Notes under the pieces: generated by a model
What the model was told of the DNA's origin: nothing
Databases searched by the model: none
What the model saw: the letters and a program-made list of their open reading frames with translations, nothing else
From: Brachionus manjavacas
Taxonomy: Eukaryota > Rotifera > Eurotatoria > Ploima > Brachionidae
Assembly (NCBI GenBank): GCA_019054805.1
Contig: JAHQIY010000002.1
Location: forward strand, 1,798,001-1,862,000
Direction: 5' to 3'
DNA: 64,000 nucleotides
In this document: positions 49,239 through 57,713 of the stretch, piece after piece
How positions within the stretch are numbered: position 1 is the first letter of the stretch
Layout: every line of letters starts with the position of its first letter
Position numbers and translations under genes: made by a program

Positions 49239-49601
49239 TCTTGTTTTTTTAATATTTGAAAAATTTGCTTGGAATTCATTCACTCTAAGAGTTCAAAATT
49301 TAGTCAAGATTTTAGTTATAAAAATTTTTAGAACATTTTTGAGTGTTTTTAATTAGGTTTATTTTCATTAAGTTTGATAGAAAATAGGGCGAAAAGTTGG
49401 TCTAATTAAAAAAAAATAGCAACAATAGCTTAAGTAGTGAGACTAGAGTCTGCTGGTCTTTTTTTTTAATTTTAAAATTTTCAAAATAATTATTCCCTAA
49501 ATAAATTATTTATTTTTTTGTTGCTTAGTAAAGAATTCAATTAAATCCGAATATCAAACCGGATACATAATTTAAAAAAAATAAAAAAAAAATTTTTAGT
49601 A
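49239..49601. other. short intergenic region between NEPRO and metaxin
   Basis: The 363-bp gap between two same-strand genes is A/T-rich. It contains a G/C-slightly-richer stretch near 49430-49460 but no clear element. It must hold the metaxin promoter. Confidence 0.5.
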
Positions 49602-50750
49602 TTATTTTATTAATTTTTTAATGATTCTTATAATCGATTTTCTTACTAAGCATTTTTCATTAACTTTCAAATGAGATCCATTTTCAAGCAATCCATTAAG
49701 TTCATTAACCATAACTTTTTTATCAGCTAAACAATCTTTTAAAAAATTTGAATAATCCGAGCCTATTTTTTTAAGTTTTACTTTAATAAATCGTTTAAGT
49801 TTTAATTTAATCTCATTGATTTCATCCGACGATGTGACAAATAATAGTATTTTTTTAAATAAAATTTTTCTATTTTTTGAACAAGGCTTTTTTTTAATAT
49901 TTTTATTTTTTGTTTTCGATAGCTGTTCGATTGAATCCCGATCAATCAGCTCACCTAGATCTTGATCATTTGAATTAATACAGAGATTGACAATTTTTTC
50001 AAAATCTGTCGCATTTTTTTCCAAAATAGAGTTGTTTAAATTTGTCTGTTCCTCTTTTATTTTAAGGGGTAAGTCTTCGATACTGAAGGATTCGGACCAT
50101 TTTATAGATGTTGACTTAAATAAAGAAATATGTTCGCGTAAGTTATTGTACAAAAATTTTGATTGAACATGGTACTTTTTGATAATACAGTATATTCTGG
50201 CTGTATTACTCATATAGAGTAAATTATTCGATAGAAATATACCATTTTTAATATATTTGATAATGTAAAAATAAATTTTGTCGCGAATCAAAAAAATGGC
50301 ATGATCAAAAAGTACGACCACTGTATGCAGCCTAAGCAACAAATATTCAAATACTTCTCTAGAAGGCAGCGAAATTCTTGACATTTTAACTCCTGGTTCG
50401 TTTATGGATCGGGTCATTACATTTATTGTTTCAATTAAATTATTAAATTTTAAATTAATGAAATTGTTTAGCAAACTTTTTAGTTTTTTCATGAACTGAA
50501 GTGATTTTTCTTTGCGTAATGAATTCCAATTTTTGAAAATTACCTTTTCTAAAATTTGTTTTTCGGACAAAAAATAATGTTCTCCGGAGTTTAATAAAAT
50601 GTTTAATTTTTCCAAATGATTTTTGAATAGTACACTAAAAGTGGTAGCTTGAAATAGATCATCAAATTCTTTTTTTGTATAGTCCATAGTTACGAACGGA
50701 GGAGGATCAACTTGCTTTAAATTCCACAAATTCAAATCACTTGGTACCAT
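49602..50750 (-). CDS. NEPRO: nucleolus and neural progenitor protein homologue (NEPRO)
   Basis: NEPRO is a nucleolar protein linked to rRNA processing (RNase MRP/P complexes) and early development. The gene is one uninterrupted 382-codon frame. The start MVPSDLNLWNLKQVDPP lines up with the human MVPPGLEPWNRVRIPK region. The helical middle keeps the family order: a long helix pair, a PSREVFEYLLLRLHTVVVLFDHA block like the human segment ending in LGACKLLLRLLD, then SNTARIYCIIKKY corresponding to VSRLWVLYKGVL. The C-terminal half is Lys-rich and divergent. The assignment rests on the N-terminal domain and would need a profile search. SNRNP35 lies 197 bp upstream on the same strand. Confidence 0.65.
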   Translation of the reverse strand: MVPSDLNLWNLKQVDPPPFVTMDYTKKEFDDLFQATTFSVLFKNHLEKLNILLNSGEHYFLSEKQILEKVIFKNWNSLRKEKSLQFMKKLKSLLNNFINLKFNNLIETINVMTRSINEPGVKMSRISLPSREVFEYLLLRLHTVVVLFDHAIFLIRDKIYFYIIKYIKNGIFLSNNLLYMSNTARIYCIIKKYHVQSKFLYNNLREHISLFKSTSIKWSESFSIEDLPLKIKEEQTNLNNSILEKNATDFEKIVNLCINSNDQDLGELIDRDSIEQLSKTKNKNIKKKPCSKNRKILFKKILLFVTSSDEINEIKLKLKRFIKVKLKKIGSDYSNFLKDCLADKKVMVNELNGLLENGSHLKVNEKCLVRKSIIRIIKKLIK

Positions 50751-50947
50751 TTTTTTACTTTTTTATCTAAAAATAATAAATTTCAATACATAAAACATTA
50801 AATTTAGGAATTATAAACTTAAATTTGAGCCTGCTTTTTTCTTTTTCCAAATTTTATTTAGCTTAAAAATTTGACAGATTTTTGAAAAAAAATAGAATAA
50901 AATAATTCAAATTATTTTTAGTGAAAACAATCAGAAAAATTCCAATG

Positions 50948-51574
50948 TTAGCAATTTTGCCTTTTTCTTAGTTGATAAAGTTTAGTTTTGAAAATTCTCG
51001 CGAATGGCTTATAGCGTCCCCCGAATCTTAATTGACCACTTTCCTTAAATCCACCTAGCCCACCTCCTAGCCTCCTCGGCCTCCAGCCTTTTAGCTTTCG
51101 TTCTAGCTCATATTCAACAATAAGCTCTCTACCATCAATGCTTGCTTTAAAAGACTCATGATACGCTTTGCACATGTCACTTTTGTGTTTGTACTCAATA
51201 AATGCATATCCTCGAGAAAATCCAGTAATTATGTCGCGGACTATTCTTAAATTTTTGATTTTACCAAACTTTGAAAAATATTTTTTAAGAGTTTCTTCAT
51301 TAGTTTGAAAATCTAGGCCTGCAACAAAAAGGGTTCGAGTCGAGTCGGTATTAACACTTTTATTGGGAACGTATCTGGAACTAATAGCTCGAACAATTCC
51401 ATTATCATGTGGTTTTTCATCAGTACCATCTATGCTGCCGCATATAATCGGATCATAGAATTCATAATCTCTTGTGTATTCGTAATTTTTGTCGATAGCA
51501 ACCTGTCTTCTTTTTAAATGCTCTTCAAATGAAAATTTATCACTTTTTTTTGGTTCCAATTGTGTTTTTATCAT
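50948..51574 (-). CDS. SNRNP35: U11/U12 snRNP 35-kDa protein
   Basis: SNRNP35 is the U1-70K-like subunit of the minor-spliceosome U11/U12 di-snRNP. The single exon encodes 208 residues. Diagnostic blocks are YDPIICGSIDGTDEKPHD, SRYVPNK, then the RRM with RTLFVAGLDFQTNEETL, GKIKNLRIVRDIITGFSRGY and AFIEYKHKSD. The family-specific GWRPRRLGGGLGGFKESG and QLRFGGRYKPF follow. Its presence implies that U12-type introns are still spliced in this organism. The transposon's left inverted repeat begins only 136 bp upstream of the ATG, so the natural promoter has probably been split or displaced. Confidence 0.95.
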   Translation of the reverse strand: MIKTQLEPKKSDKFSFEEHLKRRQVAIDKNYEYTRDYEFYDPIICGSIDGTDEKPHDNGIVRAISSRYVPNKSVNTDSTRTLFVAGLDFQTNEETLKKYFSKFGKIKNLRIVRDIITGFSRGYAFIEYKHKSDMCKAYHESFKASIDGRELIVEYELERKLKGWRPRRLGGGLGGFKESGQLRFGGRYKPFARIFKTKLYQLRKRQNC

Positions 51575-51709
51575 CTTTTTAAACCCTCATTTGATTTTGC
51601 TATTTTCAAAAGAAAAATTTCAATAAAAATAAAATTATCTTTTTGTGAGTATATGAAAAAAATTAATTCATTTTAAGACCTAAAAATTGGCTTGAGGAAA
51701 ATTTGTCAT

Positions 51710-52115
51710 AAAGAACAATACACTGTTTCCATTGAAATTTTGCCCTTTTATATTTTATTTAAAAAAAGAGGGTTCAACTTAATTTTTATATCAAAATAAA
51801 GGTTTTTTACTCATCTTTCGGCAAAATTATCTAATTTTTTTAGATTTCCAAAAAAATGTCAATTTTGGCAAGATGAAAATCTACATTTTTTCATAATAAA
51901 CTTTACAATTTTACTTGCAAGCAGTCGTTGTTTCTTTTTTTCTTGGTGAAAAAGAATAATTCTCTATTAAGGATTTATTTTGCTTAGAATTGAATTAAAT
52001 AACAATTTAAAAATAATAAAAAATATCTTTTGATAAAAGTTAGATAATTTTTAAATAAAAATTCAGATTAAAGATGCAGAAAACTTAATGAACCTTATTA
52101 AATACTTAAAATCTT
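51710..52115 (+). repeat. left terminal inverted repeat of the transposon
   Basis: Reverse complement of 62527-62933. Only a few differences are visible over about 406 bp: one A-run length difference and a GTTAGAT versus GTTATGT change. It faces SNRNP35. Confidence 0.9.
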
Positions 52116-52432
52116 CAAGAATACAACGAAAATTTTAGCGTTTGAGAGTTATTTTTCTAAAGATTTAAGTTGTAATTTTTATTTCATTTAACAAAAAATA
52201 ATTTTAGTTACAAAAAGTTTTTAAATAAGATTACATAAATATCTATTTAAAAAAGAGGATAATTTTTGAGTCATCTTCTTCGTATTTTTCAATAATCAAA
52301 TTTTTTTCCAATTGAAAATAGAGCATTACATATTAAATTGGACATAGCATATTTTTTAAAAATTGCACATAAATTAATTTATATATAAATTCATTTTAAA
52401 AATTTTAGACAAAGTTTAACTGAAGCTAAAAA
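52116..52432. other. spacer inside the transposon, no gene
   Basis: A/T-rich leader between the left inverted repeat and the first cargo gene. It may hold that gene's promoter. Nothing specific is visible. Confidence 0.5.
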
Positions 52433-53058
52433 ATGAATTTAAAAATCAATGATAAAGTTTCATTTAAAAGATCAAATGGTATAAAATTAATATCATGCAT
52501 TATAATTAAATATTGTTTAAAATTTTTTTTAAGGATTAATTCAAATAGGATTTATTAAGAGTATAAATCAAGAAAAATTAGAGCTGGTATGGAATAGTAA
52601 TCAGAGGACTTTTGCAAAAAATCTTCGAATTGAGGACGTCAAGCTTGTTAAAAATAAATATTTTTCCCTTAAAACATTCTTAATATCATTGATGGTTGTC
52701 ATTTTTAGTTTGTTTGGAATTTTGATTGGGGAAGGTGTTTATGTTAACTATGTTGAACAAGAAATAGCATATAATAAGTGCTTGCCGTATAAAGATTTAA
52801 GTTTTTTTGTTTTTTTTTCACAGACTTTTGTTCAAAGAGTCCTTCTTTTCTAAGAGCAATCCTTGTTACTTTTTCTGATATAGCTTCTAGTATAGGGCAT
52901 TGTGGTGGTCTCTACTTAAATTTTTTTTTTAAAGGATTATTTACAAATGTTGGAATTTTTGGATTTTTTCAAATTGTTATTTGTGTGATCACCTTTGTTA
53001 TAATTTTTTTAACTTTAATTTTTTTTATATGTTTATATGCTAGAAAAAAATTAGTGTA
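52433..53058 (+). CDS. transposon cargo: Tudor/SH3-like N-terminus plus two membrane helices
   Basis: Exon 1 (52433-52486) joins at a normal 5'/3' site pair to an exon beginning about 52532. The first 55 residues read KINDKVSFKRSNG, then IQIGFIKSINQ and LELVWN. They resemble the small beta-barrel at the N-terminus of kinesin-13 motors (KRSDGRI...VTVEW), a weak similarity seen by eye. A hydrophobic helix (TFLISLMVVIFSLFGILI), a short lumenal or external loop with several Cys, and a second long hydrophobic helix near the C-terminus (IVICVITFVIIFL) follow, ending ARKKLV. Continuity across 52801-52823 needs either a 23-nt intron (GTTTTTTTG...TTTCACAG) or a frame change at a T run. The function is unknown; it is a likely two-pass membrane protein. 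The start is the first ATG. Confidence 0.5.
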
Positions 53059-53119
53059 ATATTATTGTTTTTTCTTTAAAAAATAAAATTTTTTTAAAAT
53101 TTAAATAAGAAAAATATTA

Positions 53120-54070
53120 TTTTATGGACCTTGTTAATGCAGAGAAGTCCGCTATGGGTCTTACTTTCGTCCTGGGTCTCGAGACCAGCAAAAAAGTTCC
53201 GCAATATCGTTCCTATTTGATCGTTCCGCAATATCGGGATGATTCGACTATTCTGGCCTTTTAAAGAGAGACCAGCACGAGTCCTTATCCTTATCGCTGG
53301 ACTAATTTTGTGCTAATAGCTCTTAATACGAGCGCAACCAGCTGCCGACCGAATCATGAGACCGTTTTGTAGATTGGCAAAGAGCGCGTGAGTGATTGGA
53401 AATTCCTAATGGAAAGATATCTGTGGGTAGAGCGAAGTAGGCGTCCACCTTTACTTTTTCCCTAGATATAGAGCTGTGAGCTGTGAGACCCTTGGCCTGA
53501 ATCTGACAATCATCGAACTGGGCGAAAATTCTTTCGACCTGGTTGCAAAGAAGCTGGTGGTAGTAGGTGGAGGAGGCTGTTGGAGATCCCTCGCCTATTT
53601 GATCATTTTCCTTATCATTTTGCTCTTGAAGCTCGTCTTCCGAGCTTTCTGGATTGTCCATGTACCTCCACGATTCCATAAGGAATTATGGAACATTACT
53701 AATTAATTCCATAATTAATTAATAATGTTCGTGTCTTTGTCCCAGAAGTATTTACTAATTACCGGGCGACCGAACTTCCACTTATGAATTAATGAATAAT
53801 TAGGGTGATTAGTGGTGGGTGAAAGGATATTGTTGACTAAATCGATCCCCGGTGTGAGCTTTGCTAGTTCCTTAAAACCGCATCCTGCTTTTTGAGCGAG
53901 TGCGAGACTTAGCTGTAGCTGTCTTGTTGCCTCCTGTTTTAGGAAGCCTTCCTGAGGAGCTAGCAGGCTTTGTGGCTACCACTACTACGTTGTCCCTCTG
54001 TGGGATGTAGCTTGCCTTATCTAATGAGAATATCATGATCTTCAAAAAAATTTAGGGTCCTATCCCAGCT
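53120..54070. other. G/C-richer segment inside the transposon, probable nested or captured DNA
   Basis: About 950 bp differ sharply from the A/T-rich surroundings. On the minus strand, 53679-53323 is open for 118 codons (SSEDELQEQNDKENDQIG... QVERIFAQFDDCQIQ). Further upstream on the same strand another frame gives a Thr/Lys/Arg-rich stretch (TAKSRTRSKSRMRF). A 40-bp near-palindrome (53691-53730, starting GAACATTACTAATTAATT) separates them. I recognise no family. It could be a fragment of another mobile element or of a host gene captured by the transposon. There is no clear terminal repeat or target duplication. Confidence 0.45.
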
Positions 54071-55116
54071 TCCTTTAGAGACTACTTAACTACCAAAACA
54101 AAAAAACTTCAATTGTATTAGAATAAAGTCTTTTAAAGTTTATAATAGTTTTTAACCACAATTATAAAAAACGATTAAAAAATTAAATATTAATTATTAA
54201 ATTTTTCTAATCAATAAGTGGCTCAAGGATACGAGGTCAGCTTTTTTAATGACAATTGGTGCTATTTGTAGAGTACCACAAGTAAAATTGTGATTAATTT
54301 GCAGGAGCATTAGGACTTAAAACAGTCAGCATAAAAAAATGAATAAGTCTTAGATTTGCAGGTTAAATAAAATTATGAAAGTTTTTAAGTTTTTTAAAGT
54401 TATTAAATTCAAATGATTATTGATAATTCATTGCATATGTAAATGAGTAAAAAGAGATAATATTTTTTTATTAAGAATTCGAATCCAAATCATGTCACAA
54501 AAATATAACATTAAAAAAAACCTATTTATTCTTCAGCTCAGATTTGGGCTCTTTTTGACATTTGATTTGATTTTTTGGGGTGTTGTGAATTTCAAAAACA
54601 AATAGAAAAAAATTCATCATGTTTTGATAAATCAAAATTAGAGTTAATAAAAAATATTAGAAAAAATAAGGCCACAAACTGCAACAAAGAATGTTACACT
54701 TAAACGCCTTAAATAAAATTTTTTATTCTATTTTCTGTTTTTAAATTCACAATACCATTAATGGTAAATAATTTATTTGTTTATTTGTAATTTTATATTT
54801 TTGTTAAATAAATGTGAATATTAAATATCTTATAAAAAATTCCAATAAAATGATGATTCGTTCGAATTTATCCATCTATTTTCCTGAATCAAAAACCAAG
54901 TTCAGATGCAAAAATTAAGATTTTATCATTCAAGTGAAATTTAAAATTAAACATTGTTTTTTGAAATAAAAGTGATATTCTAAAAAAATGATATTTTTCC
55001 TTTTCTCTAAATTTTTTTATCGCTATTAATAATCTAATAAAATATACACTATGTTTAAAAAGTTAATTATTGTATTTAGCAAGTAAAAATTTATTTAAAA
55101 AAAAATTTACATAAAA
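54071..55116. other. A/T-rich spacer inside the transposon
   Basis: No gene or repeat is seen. It is presumably the 3' flank of the homeodomain gene. Confidence 0.5.
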
Positions 55117-55668
55117 TTAAATTGATTTATTTTTTTTTAATTCTTTTCTTCTTTTTCTGTAAAACCATTGACTGATTTGTCTTCTTGTGATCTCGAGATT
55201 CTCTGCCAATTCAGATATTTGTTCTTTTTGTGGATATGCACACACATTTTCAAAAAATTCATTCAGTTTTATTTCTTCGTTTAATGATATGCGTTTAGAC
55301 GAATTAAATTTTTTATTTCTTGAATTTGAAATCCATCTTGATATTTGACGGACCGACAAATTTGTTTTTTTAGCTAATTGAATCTTTTCATTTCGAGAAA
55401 ATCTTTTTTGGTATATGAGTGCATCGTAAAGAATCCTGCGATTTTTAAAATTTATTCGTTTTTTTGAATTTTTCTTAATAGGCTGATTATCATTTTTCTT
55501 GGACTGTTTTTTATTGATAAATGTATTGAAAACTTTCGATAAACTTCGAAAAGAGACTTTCGAAGAATTAAAAAACATTTTAAAAGCATTGGTAGAAAAT
55601 CTCCAGCTTAAGTTAGCTGAAGCTCTAAGTGAAGTGAGTAAAATGTTTGAATAACGAATTAATGCCAT
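55117..55668 (-). CDS. transposon-borne double homeodomain-like protein
   Basis: The frame is open from 55815, but the first 49 codons are hydrophobic A/T-type sequence. A plausible splice acceptor (TTGATGTTTAAG) lies just before the Met at 55668 (MALIRYSNILLTS), giving 183 residues. Two consecutive homeodomain-like units follow. Unit one has NRRILYDALIYQKRFSRNEK then LSVRQISRWISNSRNKK. Unit two has EIKLNEFFENVCAYPQKEQI then ITRRQISQWFYRKRRKE. Both keep the recognition-helix pattern (W-x3-x-R-x-K; WFYRKRRK is close to WFQNRRMK). Tandem homeodomains recall DUX-type arrangement, though relationship is not implied. It is transcribed away from the tandem array. A DNA-binding role, possibly at the array or the inverted repeats, is inference. 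Confidence 0.65.
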   Translation of the reverse strand: MALIRYSNILLTSLRASANLSWRFSTNAFKMFFNSSKVSFRSLSKVFNTFINKKQSKKNDNQPIKKNSKKRINFKNRRILYDALIYQKRFSRNEKIQLAKKTNLSVRQISRWISNSRNKKFNSSKRISLNEEIKLNEFFENVCAYPQKEQISELAENLEITRRQISQWFYRKRRKELKKNKSI

Positions 55669-55790
55669 TTTAAAAATAATCTTAAACATCAAGATAAAAA
55701 GATTAAAATAAAATATTGGAATAATAATTATATCAAAAAAATCTAAAATTAAAATACTAACGACAAGAAAAAAATTTTTAAGGTAAAAGA

Positions 55791-56655
55791 TATAGAATTT
55801 GGAAGAAAAAACCATAATTTTTATCTTTTCTAAAGATATGTTTTCTGCCTTAAAATAAGTTTTTTTAGTATAAAAATCTTTATTGAGGTCAATATCGATT
55901 TTTTATGTTAAAAAAATAGAATTTGGAAGAAAAAACTATAATTTTTATCTTTATTAAAGATATGTTTTCTGCCTTAAAATAAGTTTTTTTAGTATAAAAA
56001 TCTTTATTGAGGTCAATATCGATTTTTTATGTTAAAAAATAGAATTTGGAAGAAAAAACTATAATTTTTATCTTTTTTAAAGATATGTTTTCTGCCTTAA
56101 AATAAGTTTTTTAGTATAAAAATCTTTATTGAGGTCAATATCGATTTTTTATGTTAAAAAATAGAATTTGGAAGAAAAAACTATAATTTTTATCTTTATT
56201 AAAGATATGTTTTCTGCCTTAAAATAAGTTTTTTTAGTATAAAAATCTTTATTGAGGTCAATATCGATTTTTTATGTTAAAAAATAGAATTTGGAAGAAA
56301 AAACTATAATTTTTATCTTTTTTAAAGATATGTTTTCTGCCTTAAAATAAGTTTTTTAGTATAAAAATCTTTATTGAGGTCAATATCGATTTTTTATGTT
56401 AAAAAAATAGAATTTGGAAGAAAAAACTATAATTTTTATCTTTTTTAAAGATATGTTTTCTGCCTTAAAATAAGTTTTTTTAGTATAAAAATCTTTATTG
56501 AGGTCAATATCGATTTTTTATGTTAAAAAAATAGAATTTGGAAGAAAAAACTATAATTTTTATCTTTTTTAAAGATATGTTTTCTGCCTTAAAATAAGTT
56601 TTTTTTTAGTATAAAAATCTTTATTGAGGTCAATATCGATTTTTTATGTTAAAAA
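55791..56655. repeat. seven-copy tandem array, unit about 123 bp
   Basis: Units begin (TAGAATTTGGAAGAAAAAAC) at about 55791, 55917, 56040, 56162, 56285, 56408 and 56532 and end at about 56655. Each contains AAAGATATGTTTTCTGCC, TATTGAGGTCAATATCGA and an A/T-rich remainder. TTGAGGTCAATATCGA contains TTGAGGTCAA, a 10-bp palindrome with one mismatch, and could be a protein-binding site. Copies differ mainly by A/T run lengths, so the array is recently homogenised. It lies between the divergent homeodomain and signal-peptide genes, and copy 1 overlaps the 5' end of the open homeodomain frame. Confidence 0.95.
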
Positions 56656-56773
56656 GTAAGAATTTTCGCTGAAACTTGATTCAAAAAAGATATTCTTAAA
56701 AATATAATATTTTTTTATTTCGATAAAAAAGTTGTAGTAAAATAATTTTTTTTCAAACAAAATCTAAAAGGAG

Positions 56774-57566
56774 ATGCAATTATATATTTTTTTTCTTTTT
56801 TTATTTTGTTTAAATTTCAAAAAAAGTAAAACTTTATCATCTGCCCATATAATTTCTAATAAAAAAAATGTAAACACTGAAACATTTTCTAGTCATTTTC
56901 CTCCAAACACTTTTCATGGTGTAAGCAACGCTGTGGCATGTGATGATAAACTTCGTTGCCTAAAAATTATTGAATTTTCAATATCTCCAAATCATTCATT
57001 GAATTGTTTCGACAAATATCTACCAATTATTTTTGGCGATTCTCAGATTGGTTTTTATCCACGGGATGGAGGCATTTTATTTTACCATCAAAAAATTCAG
57101 AAACATGTCAAAAAATTAAAAGGTAATTTTTGATTGCAGTAAATTTTAATTTTCTTACTCTAATTTCTTTTGTTAGGTTTAAAATAAATGAAGAACAAGT
57201 TCTAATTATAATTAGGGAAACAATAGCAATTAGCGACATAAAAAATGTAGAAGAGACAATTGAATGGCTCTTATTTAAAAATAATGAGTTCGCTTGTTGG
57301 CTTATGTTCTCATTTGGATTATACGATGAAGAAAAAAACAGAATTTTTTATTTTGTTGGATTAAAAGTATTTTTTTTTATTTGAAGATTTGAATTTAAAA
57401 TTTGTTATCTATTTAGGATCTAGTGTTTATCGGAGCTTGTCTTCTTACAGTGAAATCTATTTATACAAAACTGTGCATAATTTACATTTGTATTAAAGTT
57501 TTAACAGAAGAATCAAGAGTAAAATGTCAGATAAAAAAAGTTAATGAAACCAAAAAATCAAAGTAG
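56774..57566 (+). CDS. transposon cargo: signal-peptide protein with a C-terminal hydrophobic helix
   Basis: The start (MQLYIFFLFLFCLNF) is a strong signal peptide. The ectodomain has paired Cys (VACDDKLRCLKI), YLPIIFGDSQIGFYPRDGG, then helical NVEETIEWLLFKNNEFACW. The third exon (57417-57566) adds LVFIGACLLTVKSIYTKLC and a Lys-rich tail, perhaps a membrane anchor. The second junction (57366|57417) is clean and in phase. At the first junction the ordinary 54-nt intron (57123-57176) shifts the frame by one base; a 17-nt intron (57123-57139) would keep it. Either a frame change or an ultrashort intron must be assumed. I recognise no family. Confidence 0.5.
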
Positions 57567-57713
57567 ATTTTTCAATTTTTTTTTGTATTTTTTTCAAATA
57601 AAAGTTTAAACTATATTTATTATATCACTCTAATCGATAATAACACAAAATATTATTTTTATGAAATTTTTAAGAACTCAATCTTCATTTTTTAGATAAA
57701 AAAATAAATTAAA

